Source of the DNA: Promethearchaeota archaeon
GTDB lineage: Archaea > Asgardarchaeota > Lokiarchaeia > Sigynarchaeales > SOKP01
Direction of reading: 5' to 3'
Assembly (NCBI GenBank): GCA_019057975.1
Contig: JAHLWJ010000054.1
Span: forward strand, 1 to 18,992
DNA: 18,992 bases
Shown here: piece after piece, positions 1-9,109 of the stretch
Numbering within the stretch: the first letter of the stretch is position 1
Layout: each line of letters opens with the position of its first letter
Position numbers and translations under genes: made by a program
The notes under the pieces: model-generated
The model's database searches: none
Seen by the model: the letters and a program-made list of their open reading frames with translations, nothing else
Told to the model about the DNA's origin: nothing

Positions 1-157
1 TATTTTTTTCTTGTTCTTTTCAATAACACGATTTAATAACAATCTATTAAGGCAATTCTAATAGTTTTTAGTACCTTGATTTCACTAAAATAATAATAAA
101 CATAATAATTCTAATTTCAAAAAAAATATATGTCAAGATTTTCATTAATTACAAAAT

Positions 158-168
158 AATAATATTTA
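158..168 (+). promoter_or_regulatory. TATA-like element for the giant coiled-coil gene
   Basis: An AT-rich stretch (ataatatttag) is centred about 27 bases before the TTG at 190. That is the usual distance between an archaeal TATA box and the transcription start of a leaderless mRNA, and no Shine-Dalgarno sequence lies in front of the TTG. The first 157 bases of the window are AT-rich, with no supportable gene on either strand. The whole region is so AT-rich that a TATA call is weak. Confidence 0.35.
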
Positions 169-189
169 GTTTTTCGGGTTTATTTTAAT

Positions 190-3100
190 TTGCTTAATAT
201 AGAACAGAAGTCTGCTTATCCATATATTACTAAATTTAAAAAAGAGCCATTTAGATCATTTGTCAATGTTAAAAAAAGAAATATTGGGAACTATTATTTA
301 AGGGATTTTAACAAATTAGTTTCATTTTATAATTATTTCAAAGATAATTTACTAAATGAGCCTAACTTAACCCTAGAAAATGTGTTTTGGTTTACCTTAT
401 TTAGGAAATATACTAAAGAAGAAACGAAAGAAGTTAGAAATGAGATCTTTAGATATATAAAAAAGTGTGAAATTAGACAATATGAGCAATTAGGCTTTAA
501 ACTTTCACTAGATCCTCAAAAACAACCCGATATTTACTCCACTTATTTAGCATTAGGTAGCTTGAAAAGTCTAGGTCTTTTAAAAGAGTATTTTTCTTCT
601 GAAGGTTTGAATCATATTAAGGAAGAGATTAAAAACTTTATTTTATCACTTAGGAAAGGAAATTCATTTCTACATTGTCATGATAAAGAGTGTGTTATCT
701 GTAGAGTAATTTCTCCAGCAAGGACTCTATTTTACGTATTAGAAATTTTCACGCTTTTAGGAGTAGATATTCGAAATAGTAGAGAACAATTCCGTTCATA
801 TATCGGGGATAGTAAAAAAAAGACCCAGGCTTTAATTTATAAATTTTTATGTTTGAAATATTTGGATTTAGAATCCGAAGTCAAAGATAAGGAAGTCCAA
901 TATCTTCTTCAATTTCAAAAAGATACTGGTGGATTTGGTTTTAATCAAACAGAAAATCTTAATGAGACTTTTTGGATAGTATATATCCTTAATATTTATT
1001 CATGGTTATTGGATTATAATCCTTCAGGTGTGTATTTTTATATCAATAATAAATTAAATGAAGTCTTAAGTAGCGAAGAAAATTGGACCACTATTCAATT
1101 GATGGAAATTTCAAAACTGATAATTCTTTTATCATTAATTTGGAAAAAGTTTATTGGTGAAATAGAAAGAGTATTGTTTAAAGAATTAGAAAAAGAAAAT
1201 TATGTTGACTTAAACCAATTAAAAACTACATTTGGATTATCCAATGATATTGAAGACCTCATCTCATATATTAATCTTAATTATAATTTTAATATCAGAA
1301 TTTTAGATAATAATATTGAATTTAAAAATTATATGCGAAATCTTAGTAGAGGGAAACAGAAATTCATTCAGAAGTTTTATAATCAAATTAGCACTAAGAG
1401 TATTGTTTCTCTTTCAGATATATTTAAGAGAAATAGAACTTTGAATTTGGAACATCTCAAGCTAAAAGAAGATATTTTTCCTATCATCAAGGATATGATT
1501 TCGAGAAATTTCTTCAAGGGAAATATTAGAACTAAAAAAGGTTTCCTAGCTAAAACAAAATATAACTTTTATTTAAGTTACATTTTAGAAAAAGTGATTG
1601 TGTCAGACACAGAAATAAATACAGAAAGAATTTCGGAGGAAAAAGAGAAATTAGAGGATATTAAGAATGATATATATAATATGACTTTAAAACTTAAAAA
1701 TATTGGAAATCAAATAAGGGAAGAAATAGATAGTTATCTTTTAATTGATGAAATCGATTATGCCAAGAAAAGATTGAAATTTGTAATAAGAGATGCCATA
1801 ATGGAAGCTGACTTCCTAAATGAAAACATTGAAAATTCATTTAATGAAATTTTATATTATAGTAATATCCGTGCCATATTAGGAACTGAAATAGCTCAAT
1901 GGAATAAAGTATATTCCACTCTACAAAATGAGCTAGTAGAAGTTGATTCTTATCTTAAAGGTAAGATCCAGGAAAAGGAAACAATAAGAAATCTAAAGAG
2001 ATTATTGGAAAACTTAAATGAAAAGCTTATTATAATAGAAGAAGATTTAAAGAAAAAATTAGATGCGTTTAAGAAGCTTTTTAGTGAAACGCTCGAGAAA
2101 GAATATATTGAAAACAAATTTAATCTAATTATTCCTCAATTGAATCAAATATTTGATAATATTAGCAAGTATGATAAAGTAATATTTAATATATCTCAGC
2201 AAATCACGACAAAAGAAAATGAAATAGTCGAAAAACATAGAGAAATAATTAACAAATGGGTAGTGATTAAAGAAAAATTCGAAAACGACTATCAATTTTA
2301 TCATGAGGGTTTTCAATTTTTTAAGGCGAACTTAAAAAAGATCATTGTAATCAATGAAAAGTTGAATAATGATATTTCAGAAATCGGTGAAAGTATTAAA
2401 AGTAAAATAGTAGAAAATCAATTTCAAGAGGCTTTCGACGTTATTAAAAAAGAATCTGATATTTTATTAAATGAAAAATTAACTGAAATTAAAAACCTAC
2501 AATCTACTGTCAAAGATAAGATAAAAGAAAAACAGAAGCTCTATTTACTTTATAAGCATTTACAGGATAATCTTGAAAATTTAGAATCAAGTATTATTGA
2601 CTCAATAGCTAAACAGTCACAATCTTTAAAAGATAAAGTCATAAAAGAAAGAAATAAAACCGAAATAAAAGATTTTGATGAATTTGTTTCGCAAGAGGTT
2701 ATTAAATTAAAAACTGAGTTAGCTGATATCAAGAATAAATTTAATCAATCAAATAATTTAAAAATTGCAGATATAACTAAAGAATTTGACCTTCTTGATG
2801 CTAGTTTTGACAAGACAAATAAAGTATTTGCTAAAAAATTTAACAGTTGTAATAAAAATATAGAAAATTTTGATGAGAAATCCAAATTAACAATCCTTCA
2901 GTGGGAGAAATTCACTAGTTTCTTTCAAAATGAGATTTCTGATTTAAAAGATGAATATGTTAATAATATAATTTCGAATAGAATAAATGTTATGGCAGTA
3001 GAGAAAAAAACTAATAATATCAGGCTTATGGATTTAAAAGATGACGTTAAACTTTCATGTAAGGTTTTAATTAAAAGATTGAAAGATATGATAGATATTT

Positions 3101-4596
3101 CAAAAATTAATGGTGAGTTGAATGAAAGTGATAAAACTATTCTGATATATACGGATTTTTATTATTTAAATAAAGAATTAAGAAATCATCTTGAAAATAA
3201 ATTATTAAAATTGAACAGAGAAAGAGTTGGTAAGATATTAGCCCTTTATGACTCAAGTATTAGAAACTTAAATCTAAACACAAATATGTTAGAACTTCAA
3301 AATAGAATCAGTGATCTAAGAATTTTTGAAGATGATATCCCAAAGAAGTTTTATGATAAAGTAAATGAGCTTCAAATTAATCAAGAAAGGCAAGAATTCC
3401 TTGAAACTAAAGAATACTTAGAATCAATAATAGAAAATGATAGAAATGCTATAAATAAAATAAGTATTAACTTAAATCTCTTTAATTCTATGCAAAATTT
3501 CATTGAACAGCAATATAATTCACTTAAAATAGAGTTAAAAGAATATTATAATAGGTTTTTAAAAGAATCTGAAGAAAATGATTCTTACAATGATATTCAA
3601 GAAGACTTTGGAATTAAGAAACAAGATTTTAGAGAAAAATCAAGGCAAACAGAAGATAACATAGGAAATGAAATAAGAAATACTGCAAATAAGACAGAGA
3701 GTTCGAACAAATTAATACCAGAGATAAGAGAAATGTTTGTTAAGAAGAAGAGCGAATATTTAGAGGAATTCATCATTAAAGTAGAAAAAATTAACGATCA
3801 AATAGAGATTATGAAAAACGAATCTTTCCGTGAGAAATTAATAGATTTCATAAATAATAGTAAAATTAATTTGAGCCAGTTACTTGGAAATCTTGAAAGA
3901 AAGGTAGAAGATAATATAGAAATAAAAGAATTTAAAAAAATTAATGTAATAATTCATAAGAGAGCTAAGGCTATTGAATCAGAAATCAAGGAAATTAAAA
4001 GAAATGCCACAATAAAGATTAAAGAATATAATAGACAATCAAAAAACTTTAACCAACTATCTAGATTTGTTTTAGAAGATTTTAATAAATTTATCAGTGA
4101 ATTTAATGAGATCTTAAATGAAAAAGTAAAATCATTAGAAAGATTAATATTGAAATCCTATATTGAAATGACAATTAAGGCGGTTGCTAATGAATTCTTA
4201 ACTACAGGTTTCTTAAATAATGAATTAAAAATAAAGAAACAAAACATCCAAAACCATTTATTATTTCTAATAAGTACAGGAGAATTACAGGGCAAGTATG
4301 ACCCTAGGTTTGGAATTTACTATGAAAATCCAGACATATTAGATGATTTAGACGAAACTGAACTAGAAGTAATAAAAAGCACAAATTTTAAAGTAAATAT
4401 GGTTATGCGTCATCTCAAAAATTTTGCTAGCCAATATGGAAGTGTAATAGCCTTCTTTGCATCAATATTAACGATTTCATATTATTTATTCCTCTTCAGT
4501 GGGGGTAATGCCGCTGTTATTGTTTTCCCTGTATTATTAACGCTCATAGTTTTAGGATTCTACTTTTTAAGAAAGAAAGATGTAAAAATAAACTAA
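190..4596 (+). CDS. Giant membrane-anchored coiled-coil protein with toroid-like N-terminus and winged helices
   Basis: The function is unknown; the 1468 residues show clear modules. Residues about 110-300 resemble alpha/alpha-toroid (prenyltransferase/terpene-cyclase type) repeats, with DIYSTYLALGSLKSLGL from D114 and GGFGF at 247-251. A His/Cys cluster (H162, C163, H164, C168, C171) sits in this part and may bind a metal. Residues about 338-378 and 398-455 look like winged helices. Residues about 475-1315 are Lys/Glu-rich coiled coil. Residues about 1325-1380 form another winged helix whose wing (ISTGELQGKYDPRFGIYY) resembles the winged helix of PCI domains. Two membrane helices follow at 1418-1436 and 1441-1460, with a short basic tail. 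The start is TTG; an upstream in-frame stop at 160 and the lack of a nearby ATG support it. A membrane-tethered scaffold is the likeliest role, but this is inference. Confidence 0.85.
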   Translation: MLNIEQKSAYPYITKFKKEPFRSFVNVKKRNIGNYYLRDFNKLVSFYNYFKDNLLNEPNLTLENVFWFTLFRKYTKEETKEVRNEIFRYIKKCEIRQYEQLGFKLSLDPQKQPDIYSTYLALGSLKSLGLLKEYFSSEGLNHIKEEIKNFILSLRKGNSFLHCHDKECVICRVISPARTLFYVLEIFTLLGVDIRNSREQFRSYIGDSKKKTQALIYKFLCLKYLDLESEVKDKEVQYLLQFQKDTGGFGFNQTENLNETFWIVYILNIYSWLLDYNPSGVYFYINNKLNEVLSSEENWTTIQLMEISKLIILLSLIWKKFIGEIERVLFKELEKENYVDLNQLKTTFGLSNDIEDLISYINLNYNFNIRILDNNIEFKNYMRNLSRGKQKFIQKFYNQISTKSIVSLSDIFKRNRTLNLEHLKLKEDIFPIIKDMISRNFFKGNIRTKKGFLAKTKYNFYLSYILEKVIVSDTEINTERISEEKEKLEDIKNDIYNMTLKLKNIGNQIREEIDSYLLIDEIDYAKKRLKFVIRDAIMEADFLNENIENSFNEILYYSNIRAILGTEIAQWNKVYSTLQNELVEVDSYLKGKIQEKETIRNLKRLLENLNEKLIIIEEDLKKKLDAFKKLFSETLEKEYIENKFNLIIPQLNQIFDNISKYDKVIFNISQQITTKENEIVEKHREIINKWVVIKEKFENDYQFYHEGFQFFKANLKKIIVINEKLNNDISEIGESIKSKIVENQFQEAFDVIKKESDILLNEKLTEIKNLQSTVKDKIKEKQKLYLLYKHLQDNLENLESSIIDSIAKQSQSLKDKVIKERNKTEIKDFDEFVSQEVIKLKTELADIKNKFNQSNNLKIADITKEFDLLDASFDKTNKVFAKKFNSCNKNIENFDEKSKLTILQWEKFTSFFQNEISDLKDEYVNNIISNRINVMAVEKKTNNIRLMDLKDDVKLSCKVLIKRLKDMIDISKINGELNESDKTILIYTDFYYLNKELRNHLENKLLKLNRERVGKILALYDSSIRNLNLNTNMLELQNRISDLRIFEDDIPKKFYDKVNELQINQERQEFLETKEYLESIIENDRNAINKISINLNLFNSMQNFIEQQYNSLKIELKEYYNRFLKESEENDSYNDIQEDFGIKKQDFREKSRQTEDNIGNEIRNTANKTESSNKLIPEIREMFVKKKSEYLEEFIIKVEKINDQIEIMKNESFREKLIDFINNSKINLSQLLGNLERKVEDNIEIKEFKKINVIIHKRAKAIESEIKEIKRNATIKIKEYNRQSKNFNQLSRFVLEDFNKFISEFNEILNEKVKSLERLILKSYIEMTIKAVANEFLTTGFLNNELKIKKQNIQNHLLFLISTGELQGKYDPRFGIYYENPDILDDLDETELEVIKSTNFKVNMVMRHLKNFASQYGSVIAFFASILTISYYLFLFSGGNAAVIVFPVLLTLIVLGFYFLRKKDVKIN

Positions 4597-4620
4597 CTAT
4601 TTAATTTTATAAATTTCATT

Positions 4621-4635
4621 ATGAGTTAAACTCAT
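4621..4635. repeat. Short dyad between convergent genes
   Basis: ATGAGTT and AACTCAT flank a single A, in the 46-base gap where the coiled-coil gene and the helicase gene converge. The symmetry fits a small hairpin that could end transcripts from both sides, but no strong T-tract follows on either strand. It could also be chance in AT-rich DNA. Confidence 0.3.
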
Positions 4636-4642
4636 TATTAAA

Positions 4643-6790
4643 TCAATCATAATCCATAACAAAATGAACATAATTCTCTTGCTTTCTAAGATACCCCCGA
4701 AAACATGCTTGATTAAAATGGATATAGAACTTCCGATCTACTATTTCTTCCTCCTTAGCAAGCTCTAGTAATTCTTTAAAATCTATTTTATTATTTTCTC
4801 CAAAAGTTTTTACCATATTGATTAAAGTTTTTACATTTTTATTCAGATACATTTTCCTTTTACCTTGATGGGGGGGTTTTTTTCCTTTCAATTTCAATAT
4901 CTTATTTTTCATAGCGGGGAGTTCCATTTTTATTAAATCTGAATAAAAAGTCACACCACATTCCTTTAATTTTTCATAATCCTTACTATTACAAAATTCA
5001 TCTAATTGGTTAAGGATATCCTCAATAGAACGATTTGCTAAAATTTCTTTTTCTCTTTCTCTTCTTTCCTTAAAATTTTGGATGAGTTTTAAATCGGAAC
5101 ATTTGTTTATATCTTGCTTTGAGAATATAATTGATTTACGTTCTAAATCCTCACTTAATTGTATTTGCTCATAATCTCTTAAAACTGATTTCATAGAACC
5201 TTCCTTTCTCCTGGCAACAATGTAGAAAGGAATATCAACAGTATCTTCAGTTACAAGTATATAACATCTTCCGGGGGCATATCTGCCAGTTCTTCCACGC
5301 CTTTGAATTAATCTAATTTCAGAAGGGACTGGTTCATAAAATAATATGGCATCTACGTTTGGAATATCCAATCCTTCTTCGGCAACACTAGTTGCAATTA
5401 GAACATTGATTTTATCTTCTCTAAATTTTTGTAAAATCTCTGACTGTACTTTTTGAGAAAATCCCATGTCATCAATTTTTGAAGATTGGCCAATAAATTT
5501 CTCAATTTTTAATTGATTTTGAAATTCATCTTTTAGTTTATTCTTTAAGAATTCTGCCATCTCTCTAAACTGTGTAAAAATAATGATTTTTTTATTGTTA
5601 AATTCCTCTATTTCTTCACGTATGATTGAAATAATCTTATTTATTTTTGGATGAGTTAAATTTGATAAATCTTCTTCTTCAATTGCAGAATTAACAAAAT
5701 TAAAATGTTTTGAATTCACTATTCTCTTTGCAGATAGTATCCCTTGTTCAGCTCTATATTTAATTCTCTCTAAAAAAGACATAAAAAGTGAAATGTTTTG
5801 AGTTTCAATTAAATCTTTAGCATGTAGTAATGAAATACAACTTGAGCAATATGAATATACTGCATTAACATCAATATCATTTTCTTTAATTATATCAATT
5901 ATTTTTGGATCCTGATAAAACAAGTAGTCTAAATACTCTTCTTCTGAAAGATGATCTTTTTCATATCTGAACGAAAGAGTTAAATCATGTGTAATTCTCA
6001 GAAAATCTAATTTTGAGTAGTATTTCTTGTAGGGGTTAATTAACTTTCGATCTATAAAGAATCTTAAAAATTTGCTAAATAAGTTTTGCCAAACTTGGCT
6101 TAATTCTAACATTCTTGTCGGTAGGGCCACTAAATTTATGTATGTGTCTATGTCATATATATAATCTTTAACATCCTCATCTTCATAATTTCTAAAAACA
6201 ATATTCTCAATATGCAAATTATCACATATTAATTGAATACGCTCATAATCTTTTCCTGGTGATGCTGTTAATCCCAAAATCAATGGATCATTACAAGTGT
6301 TAATATATTCTTTTGAAATTAAATTATAAGAGTAATTTCCTTTTGTTTTATGAGCTTCATCGAAGATGATTAATGAAACGTGCCTTAAATCATAACGTCC
6401 TCTTATTAAATCATTATTTATGACTTGAGGCGTAGAGATGATGATCTTTGCTTTTTCAAATAAAAGGATCCTCTTATCTGGTGGTATCTTACCTGTGAAT
6501 GATATGATTTCTTCAGAATTAATGTTAAGAAACTTCTCACAAGAAGCTTTATGCTGAGAAACTAAGGGTCTGGTTGGAGCAAGGATTATTGCTTTTGCCC
6601 TCGGATATTTTTTTAGAGAATAAGCAACTAATAAAATACCAATAATTGTTTTTCCTAAGCCTGTTGGTAAAACTACTAAAGAATTTTTATTCTTACAACT
6701 ATTTATGATATTATTTTGATAATGTCGATAATGAACGATATCTCTTTTAAGATGTGGTCCATTAAAATACTTCTTTGATTCAATTTGCAT
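4643..6790 (-). CDS. hef: Hef/FANCM-type SF2 DNA helicase, nuclease domain absent
   Basis: A superfamily 2 DNA helicase of the Hef/Mph1/FANCM group, which remodels stalled forks and branched DNA using ATP. Visible motifs in this 715-residue protein are PTGLGKT (42-48, Walker A), LAPTRPL (70-76), TPQ (120-122), DEAH (144-147), LTASPG (174-179), IFTQFRE (404-410), GQSSK (434-438), ATSVAEEGLD (466-475) and QRRGRTGR (496-503). Residues about 200-390 form the helical insert (thumb) typical of Hef, including LLHAKDLIETQ. Euryarchaeal Hef continues into an XPF/ERCC4 nuclease plus HhH. Here the helicase is followed only by a charged linker and a possible winged helix (about 655-711), so this is the helicase-only form. 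The ATG at 6790 has a TATA-like box about 30 bases upstream. The gene ends in TGA and converges on the coiled-coil gene. Confidence 0.9.
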   Translation of the reverse strand: MQIESKKYFNGPHLKRDIVHYRHYQNNIINSCKNKNSLVVLPTGLGKTIIGILLVAYSLKKYPRAKAIILAPTRPLVSQHKASCEKFLNINSEEIISFTGKIPPDKRILLFEKAKIIISTPQVINNDLIRGRYDLRHVSLIIFDEAHKTKGNYSYNLISKEYINTCNDPLILGLTASPGKDYERIQLICDNLHIENIVFRNYEDEDVKDYIYDIDTYINLVALPTRMLELSQVWQNLFSKFLRFFIDRKLINPYKKYYSKLDFLRITHDLTLSFRYEKDHLSEEEYLDYLFYQDPKIIDIIKENDIDVNAVYSYCSSCISLLHAKDLIETQNISLFMSFLERIKYRAEQGILSAKRIVNSKHFNFVNSAIEEEDLSNLTHPKINKIISIIREEIEEFNNKKIIIFTQFREMAEFLKNKLKDEFQNQLKIEKFIGQSSKIDDMGFSQKVQSEILQKFREDKINVLIATSVAEEGLDIPNVDAILFYEPVPSEIRLIQRRGRTGRYAPGRCYILVTEDTVDIPFYIVARRKEGSMKSVLRDYEQIQLSEDLERKSIIFSKQDINKCSDLKLIQNFKERREREKEILANRSIEDILNQLDEFCNSKDYEKLKECGVTFYSDLIKMELPAMKNKILKLKGKKPPHQGKRKMYLNKNVKTLINMVKTFGENNKIDFKELLELAKEEEIVDRKFYIHFNQACFRGYLRKQENYVHFVMDYD

Positions 6791-6816
6791 ATTATAGAGA
6801 GAATGAAATTTTTTCC

Positions 6817-6824
6817 TTTTAAAA
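6817..6824 (-). promoter_or_regulatory. TATA-like box for the helicase gene
   Basis: TTTTAAAA is centred about 30 bases before the helicase ATG, followed by purines on the minus strand. There is no convincing Shine-Dalgarno sequence in between, so the message is probably leaderless or nearly so. Confidence 0.4.
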
Positions 6825-6843
6825 CCAATATCGCTGTAGGATT

Positions 6844-6851
6844 TTTATAAA
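6844..6851 (+). promoter_or_regulatory. TATA-like box for the DUF401 gene
   Basis: TTTATAAA is centred about 52 bases before the DUF401 ATG, predicting a leader of about 25 bases. With the helicase box it makes a compact divergent promoter in the 108-base gap. The two genes need not be related in function. Confidence 0.4.
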
Positions 6852-6898
6852 AGAAAGAAATTCGAAATATTATCAAAAAACCATTTACTTTCAAAGAT

Positions 6899-8089
6899 AT
6901 GTTACCAGCGTGGCTGAGTTTTGTCATCATTATTGGCATAGTCATGATTCTTTCTAAGTATGAGTTAGGCCTTACACTTTCCTTAGGAGCTGTAGGTTTT
7001 GCCATTTTGGCTGGTGCTGACATCTTACAATCATTGATCAATGTGGTAACAAATCCAACTATTCTCGTATTGATGGTTATCGTTACACTTATATCTATCT
7101 TAGGGGGGATTATGGAGGAATCTGAACTAATGTTGGAGATGATTCAAAAAATGCGTGTCTCACGAAAAGCTTCTCTCATGGTCATCCCTGCCTTATTTGG
7201 CTTATTACCCGTACCAGGAGGAGCTTTGATGTCAGCTCCTATTGTAGAACAGATTGATTCTGAGGAAGATTCAAGTAAAAAAGTATCAATCAATGTTTGG
7301 TATCGACATATGCTAATCCTGATTTACCCTTTATCTTCTTCATTGATTTTAGCAAGCATTCTTACTGGTATTAATCTTTACATAATAGTAATTGGGTTAT
7401 TGCCTTGTTTGATAATAATGTGGTTAGTGGGATATTTCACGTTGATTAAAGATGTTTCTCCTTTTTCAGAACAAGGGGAAAGAGATCTTAAGAGAGCACT
7501 TCATAACATGCTTCCAATTATTATCGCCCCAATAATAGATTTTATTGGTAGAACATTTTTTAACCTGCGTGTTCCTGAAATATTTCTTCTTGTTGCCCTT
7601 GTTTTTAGTATTGGGTTAGCTTTACGATTTGGAAGCATGAAGTTCTCAAGTATTAAAAATATATCGAAAAGAATGAAAATTTGGCGTTTTCCATTGATAA
7701 TATTTTCCATGTTTATATTTTTAGAAGTGTTTATTCTTTCTGGTGCTCCAGATGAAATAGCTAGCTTAAATTTATCAGTCTTTCTTTTAATATTAATTGG
7801 ATTCTTTTTAGGTTTTGCAACAGGACGGATTCAATTACCAATATCAATCTTAATTCCTATTTATCTCGTGCAAAATGCTGTTCTTACCATGCCACTCTTA
7901 AATTTTATTTTTATCTACGTTTCAATTTCTTTAGGATATCTTATCACCCCAATCCATCCATGTGTTGCATATAGTACAGATTATTTTGAGACTGATTTCA
8001 AAAAAGTCGTAAAGATCTTAGGAAAACCAATTTTTATTTCTTTTACCCTATTAATTGGTTTTTATTGGCTCTTCTTTTTATTAATATAA
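6899..8089 (+). CDS. DUF401-family integral membrane transporter
   Basis: A polytopic membrane protein of 396 residues with roughly ten hydrophobic segments, for example about 4-19, 25-40, 53-71, 92-110, 138-156, 160-182, 203-217, 226-243, 265-281, 291-309, 315-349 and 377-396. The motif GLLPVPGGALMSAP (101-114) is the signature I associate with DUF401, which belongs to the ion-transporter superfamily. The later GYLITPIHPCV (346-356) fits the second half of the inverted-repeat fold. The substrate is unknown; relatives move organic anions or other small solutes. The gene starts at ATG and ends with TAA. It stands alone, divergent from the helicase and 108 bases before the glycosyltransferase operon, so it may or may not be co-transcribed with that operon. 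Confidence 0.8.
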   Translation: MLPAWLSFVIIIGIVMILSKYELGLTLSLGAVGFAILAGADILQSLINVVTNPTILVLMVIVTLISILGGIMEESELMLEMIQKMRVSRKASLMVIPALFGLLPVPGGALMSAPIVEQIDSEEDSSKKVSINVWYRHMLILIYPLSSSLILASILTGINLYIIVIGLLPCLIIMWLVGYFTLIKDVSPFSEQGERDLKRALHNMLPIIIAPIIDFIGRTFFNLRVPEIFLLVALVFSIGLALRFGSMKFSSIKNISKRMKIWRFPLIIFSMFIFLEVFILSGAPDEIASLNLSVFLLILIGFFLGFATGRIQLPISILIPIYLVQNAVLTMPLLNFIFIYVSISLGYLITPIHPCVAYSTDYFETDFKKVVKILGKPIFISFTLLIGFYWLFFLLI

Positions 8090-8197
8090 TCTTTTAAGAA
8101 GTAAATACCTCAAATTATCAATTTTTTATAAATCATAATCAACAATTCTAAAAGTTAAGATGTATTGTTTCAATGAATATTCATAAAGTATGATGGG

Positions 8198-9100
8198 TTG
8201 TTCGACATTTCTAAAGAAATAATTGACATTCTTTTACTTATCCCGTGTTTTAATGAAGAAGAAAACATTGAACATATATTAGAACATCTCCGTGATGTAA
8301 AACAAAATTTGCAGAAAAGAAGCGAATTTAATTTGGAAATTCTAATCATCAATGATGGCTCTACTGATAGAACCAAGCAAATTTTGGAGAATAACAATCA
8401 AGATTCTCTTTTTACTTTTATTAACTTCAAAGAAAATAAAGGTTATGGCTATACACTTATAAACGGTTTTAAATACGCTAAAAAAAAGAATTTTTCCTGG
8501 ATAATATCGTTTGATATGGATGGTCAACATGAACCTAAATGTTTTTACAAGTTTATTGAATTAATCCTTGAAAAACCATCAGAACAAATTATTTCTGGTT
8601 CAAGATATAAAAATTCAGAACTATTCTGGCAGAAACCATGGAAAGATAGATTTCTTGTTAATACGATCATCACAGGAATTCTCAATACTATCGGACTTTC
8701 TATTACAGATGCATTTTGCGGATTAAAGGCATATGAATGTAATGCAATTAATGATTTAGAATTGGGGATAAACGGATATGAAATACCCATCGAAATCTGG
8801 ATTAAAGCAATGAAAAACGGATATGTAATTGTTGAAAAAGGAGTTCCAGTAATATATAAAGATAGAGATGCAATTTTAAAAAATGCAAAAGATAGCTTTT
8901 TGTTTAAGAAAGGAGAAGAAAGAATTGAAAAATATATTCAGTTAATTGAATCACTCATCAAAACTCCTTTAAAAACAGATATTAATGTTTTTAAGTCAAT
9001 TTTTTCAAATTATTTCAATAGTGTGGATGATATTAATAAATATAATTATAAAAAAATACAAGAATCAATATTTACAAAAATTAGAAAACTTGAAGCTTAG
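8198..9100 (+). CDS. Family 2 glycosyltransferase (dolichyl-P-mannose-synthase-like), first gene of thiol-like operon
   Basis: A soluble 300-residue GT-A fold glycosyltransferase. Visible are PCFNEE (16-21), NDGSTD (52-57), the metal-binding DMDGQ (106-110), GSRY (134-137) and FCGLKAY (173-179), the set typical of DPM1-like GT2 enzymes that use a nucleotide sugar. There is no convincing membrane anchor. Residues about 235-300 are a charged helical tail. The start is TTG: no in-frame ATG or GTG exists between the upstream stop at 8174 and the conserved core. Nine bases separate it from the deacetylase gene, so the two are surely co-transcribed. The context suggests it makes an N-acetylated glycoside that the deacetylase then trims, the step taken by the GT4 enzyme BshA in bacteria; that role is inference. 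It ends in TAG, followed in the same frame by three sense codons and the next gene's ATG. Confidence 0.85.
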   Translation: MFDISKEIIDILLLIPCFNEEENIEHILEHLRDVKQNLQKRSEFNLEILIINDGSTDRTKQILENNNQDSLFTFINFKENKGYGYTLINGFKYAKKKNFSWIISFDMDGQHEPKCFYKFIELILEKPSEQIISGSRYKNSELFWQKPWKDRFLVNTIITGILNTIGLSITDAFCGLKAYECNAINDLELGINGYEIPIEIWIKAMKNGYVIVEKGVPVIYKDRDAILKNAKDSFLFKKGEERIEKYIQLIESLIKTPLKTDINVFKSIFSNYFNSVDDINKYNYKKIQESIFTKIRKLEA

Positions 9101-9109
9101 CAGGTAAAA

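Noticed and set aside
130..159. ATG at 130 as start of the giant coiled-coil protein
   Set aside because: Although in frame, it meets TAA at 157 after nine codons.
4871..4877. Seven-base G run in the helicase gene as a frameshift site
   Set aside because: The frame continues with plausible sequence on both sides and the downstream part still looks like protein; only a base-calling risk.
6703..7041. 112-codon open frame on the minus strand across the helicase start and DUF401 start
   Set aside because: It lies over two well-supported genes and the divergent promoter, and its translation shows no family features; the frame is a by-product of the antisense hydrophobic codons.
8193..8222. ATG at 8193 as the start of the glycosyltransferase
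   Set aside because: It is in a different frame and reaches a stop within ten codons; the TTG at 8198 is the only usual start codon that keeps the whole N-terminal strand.
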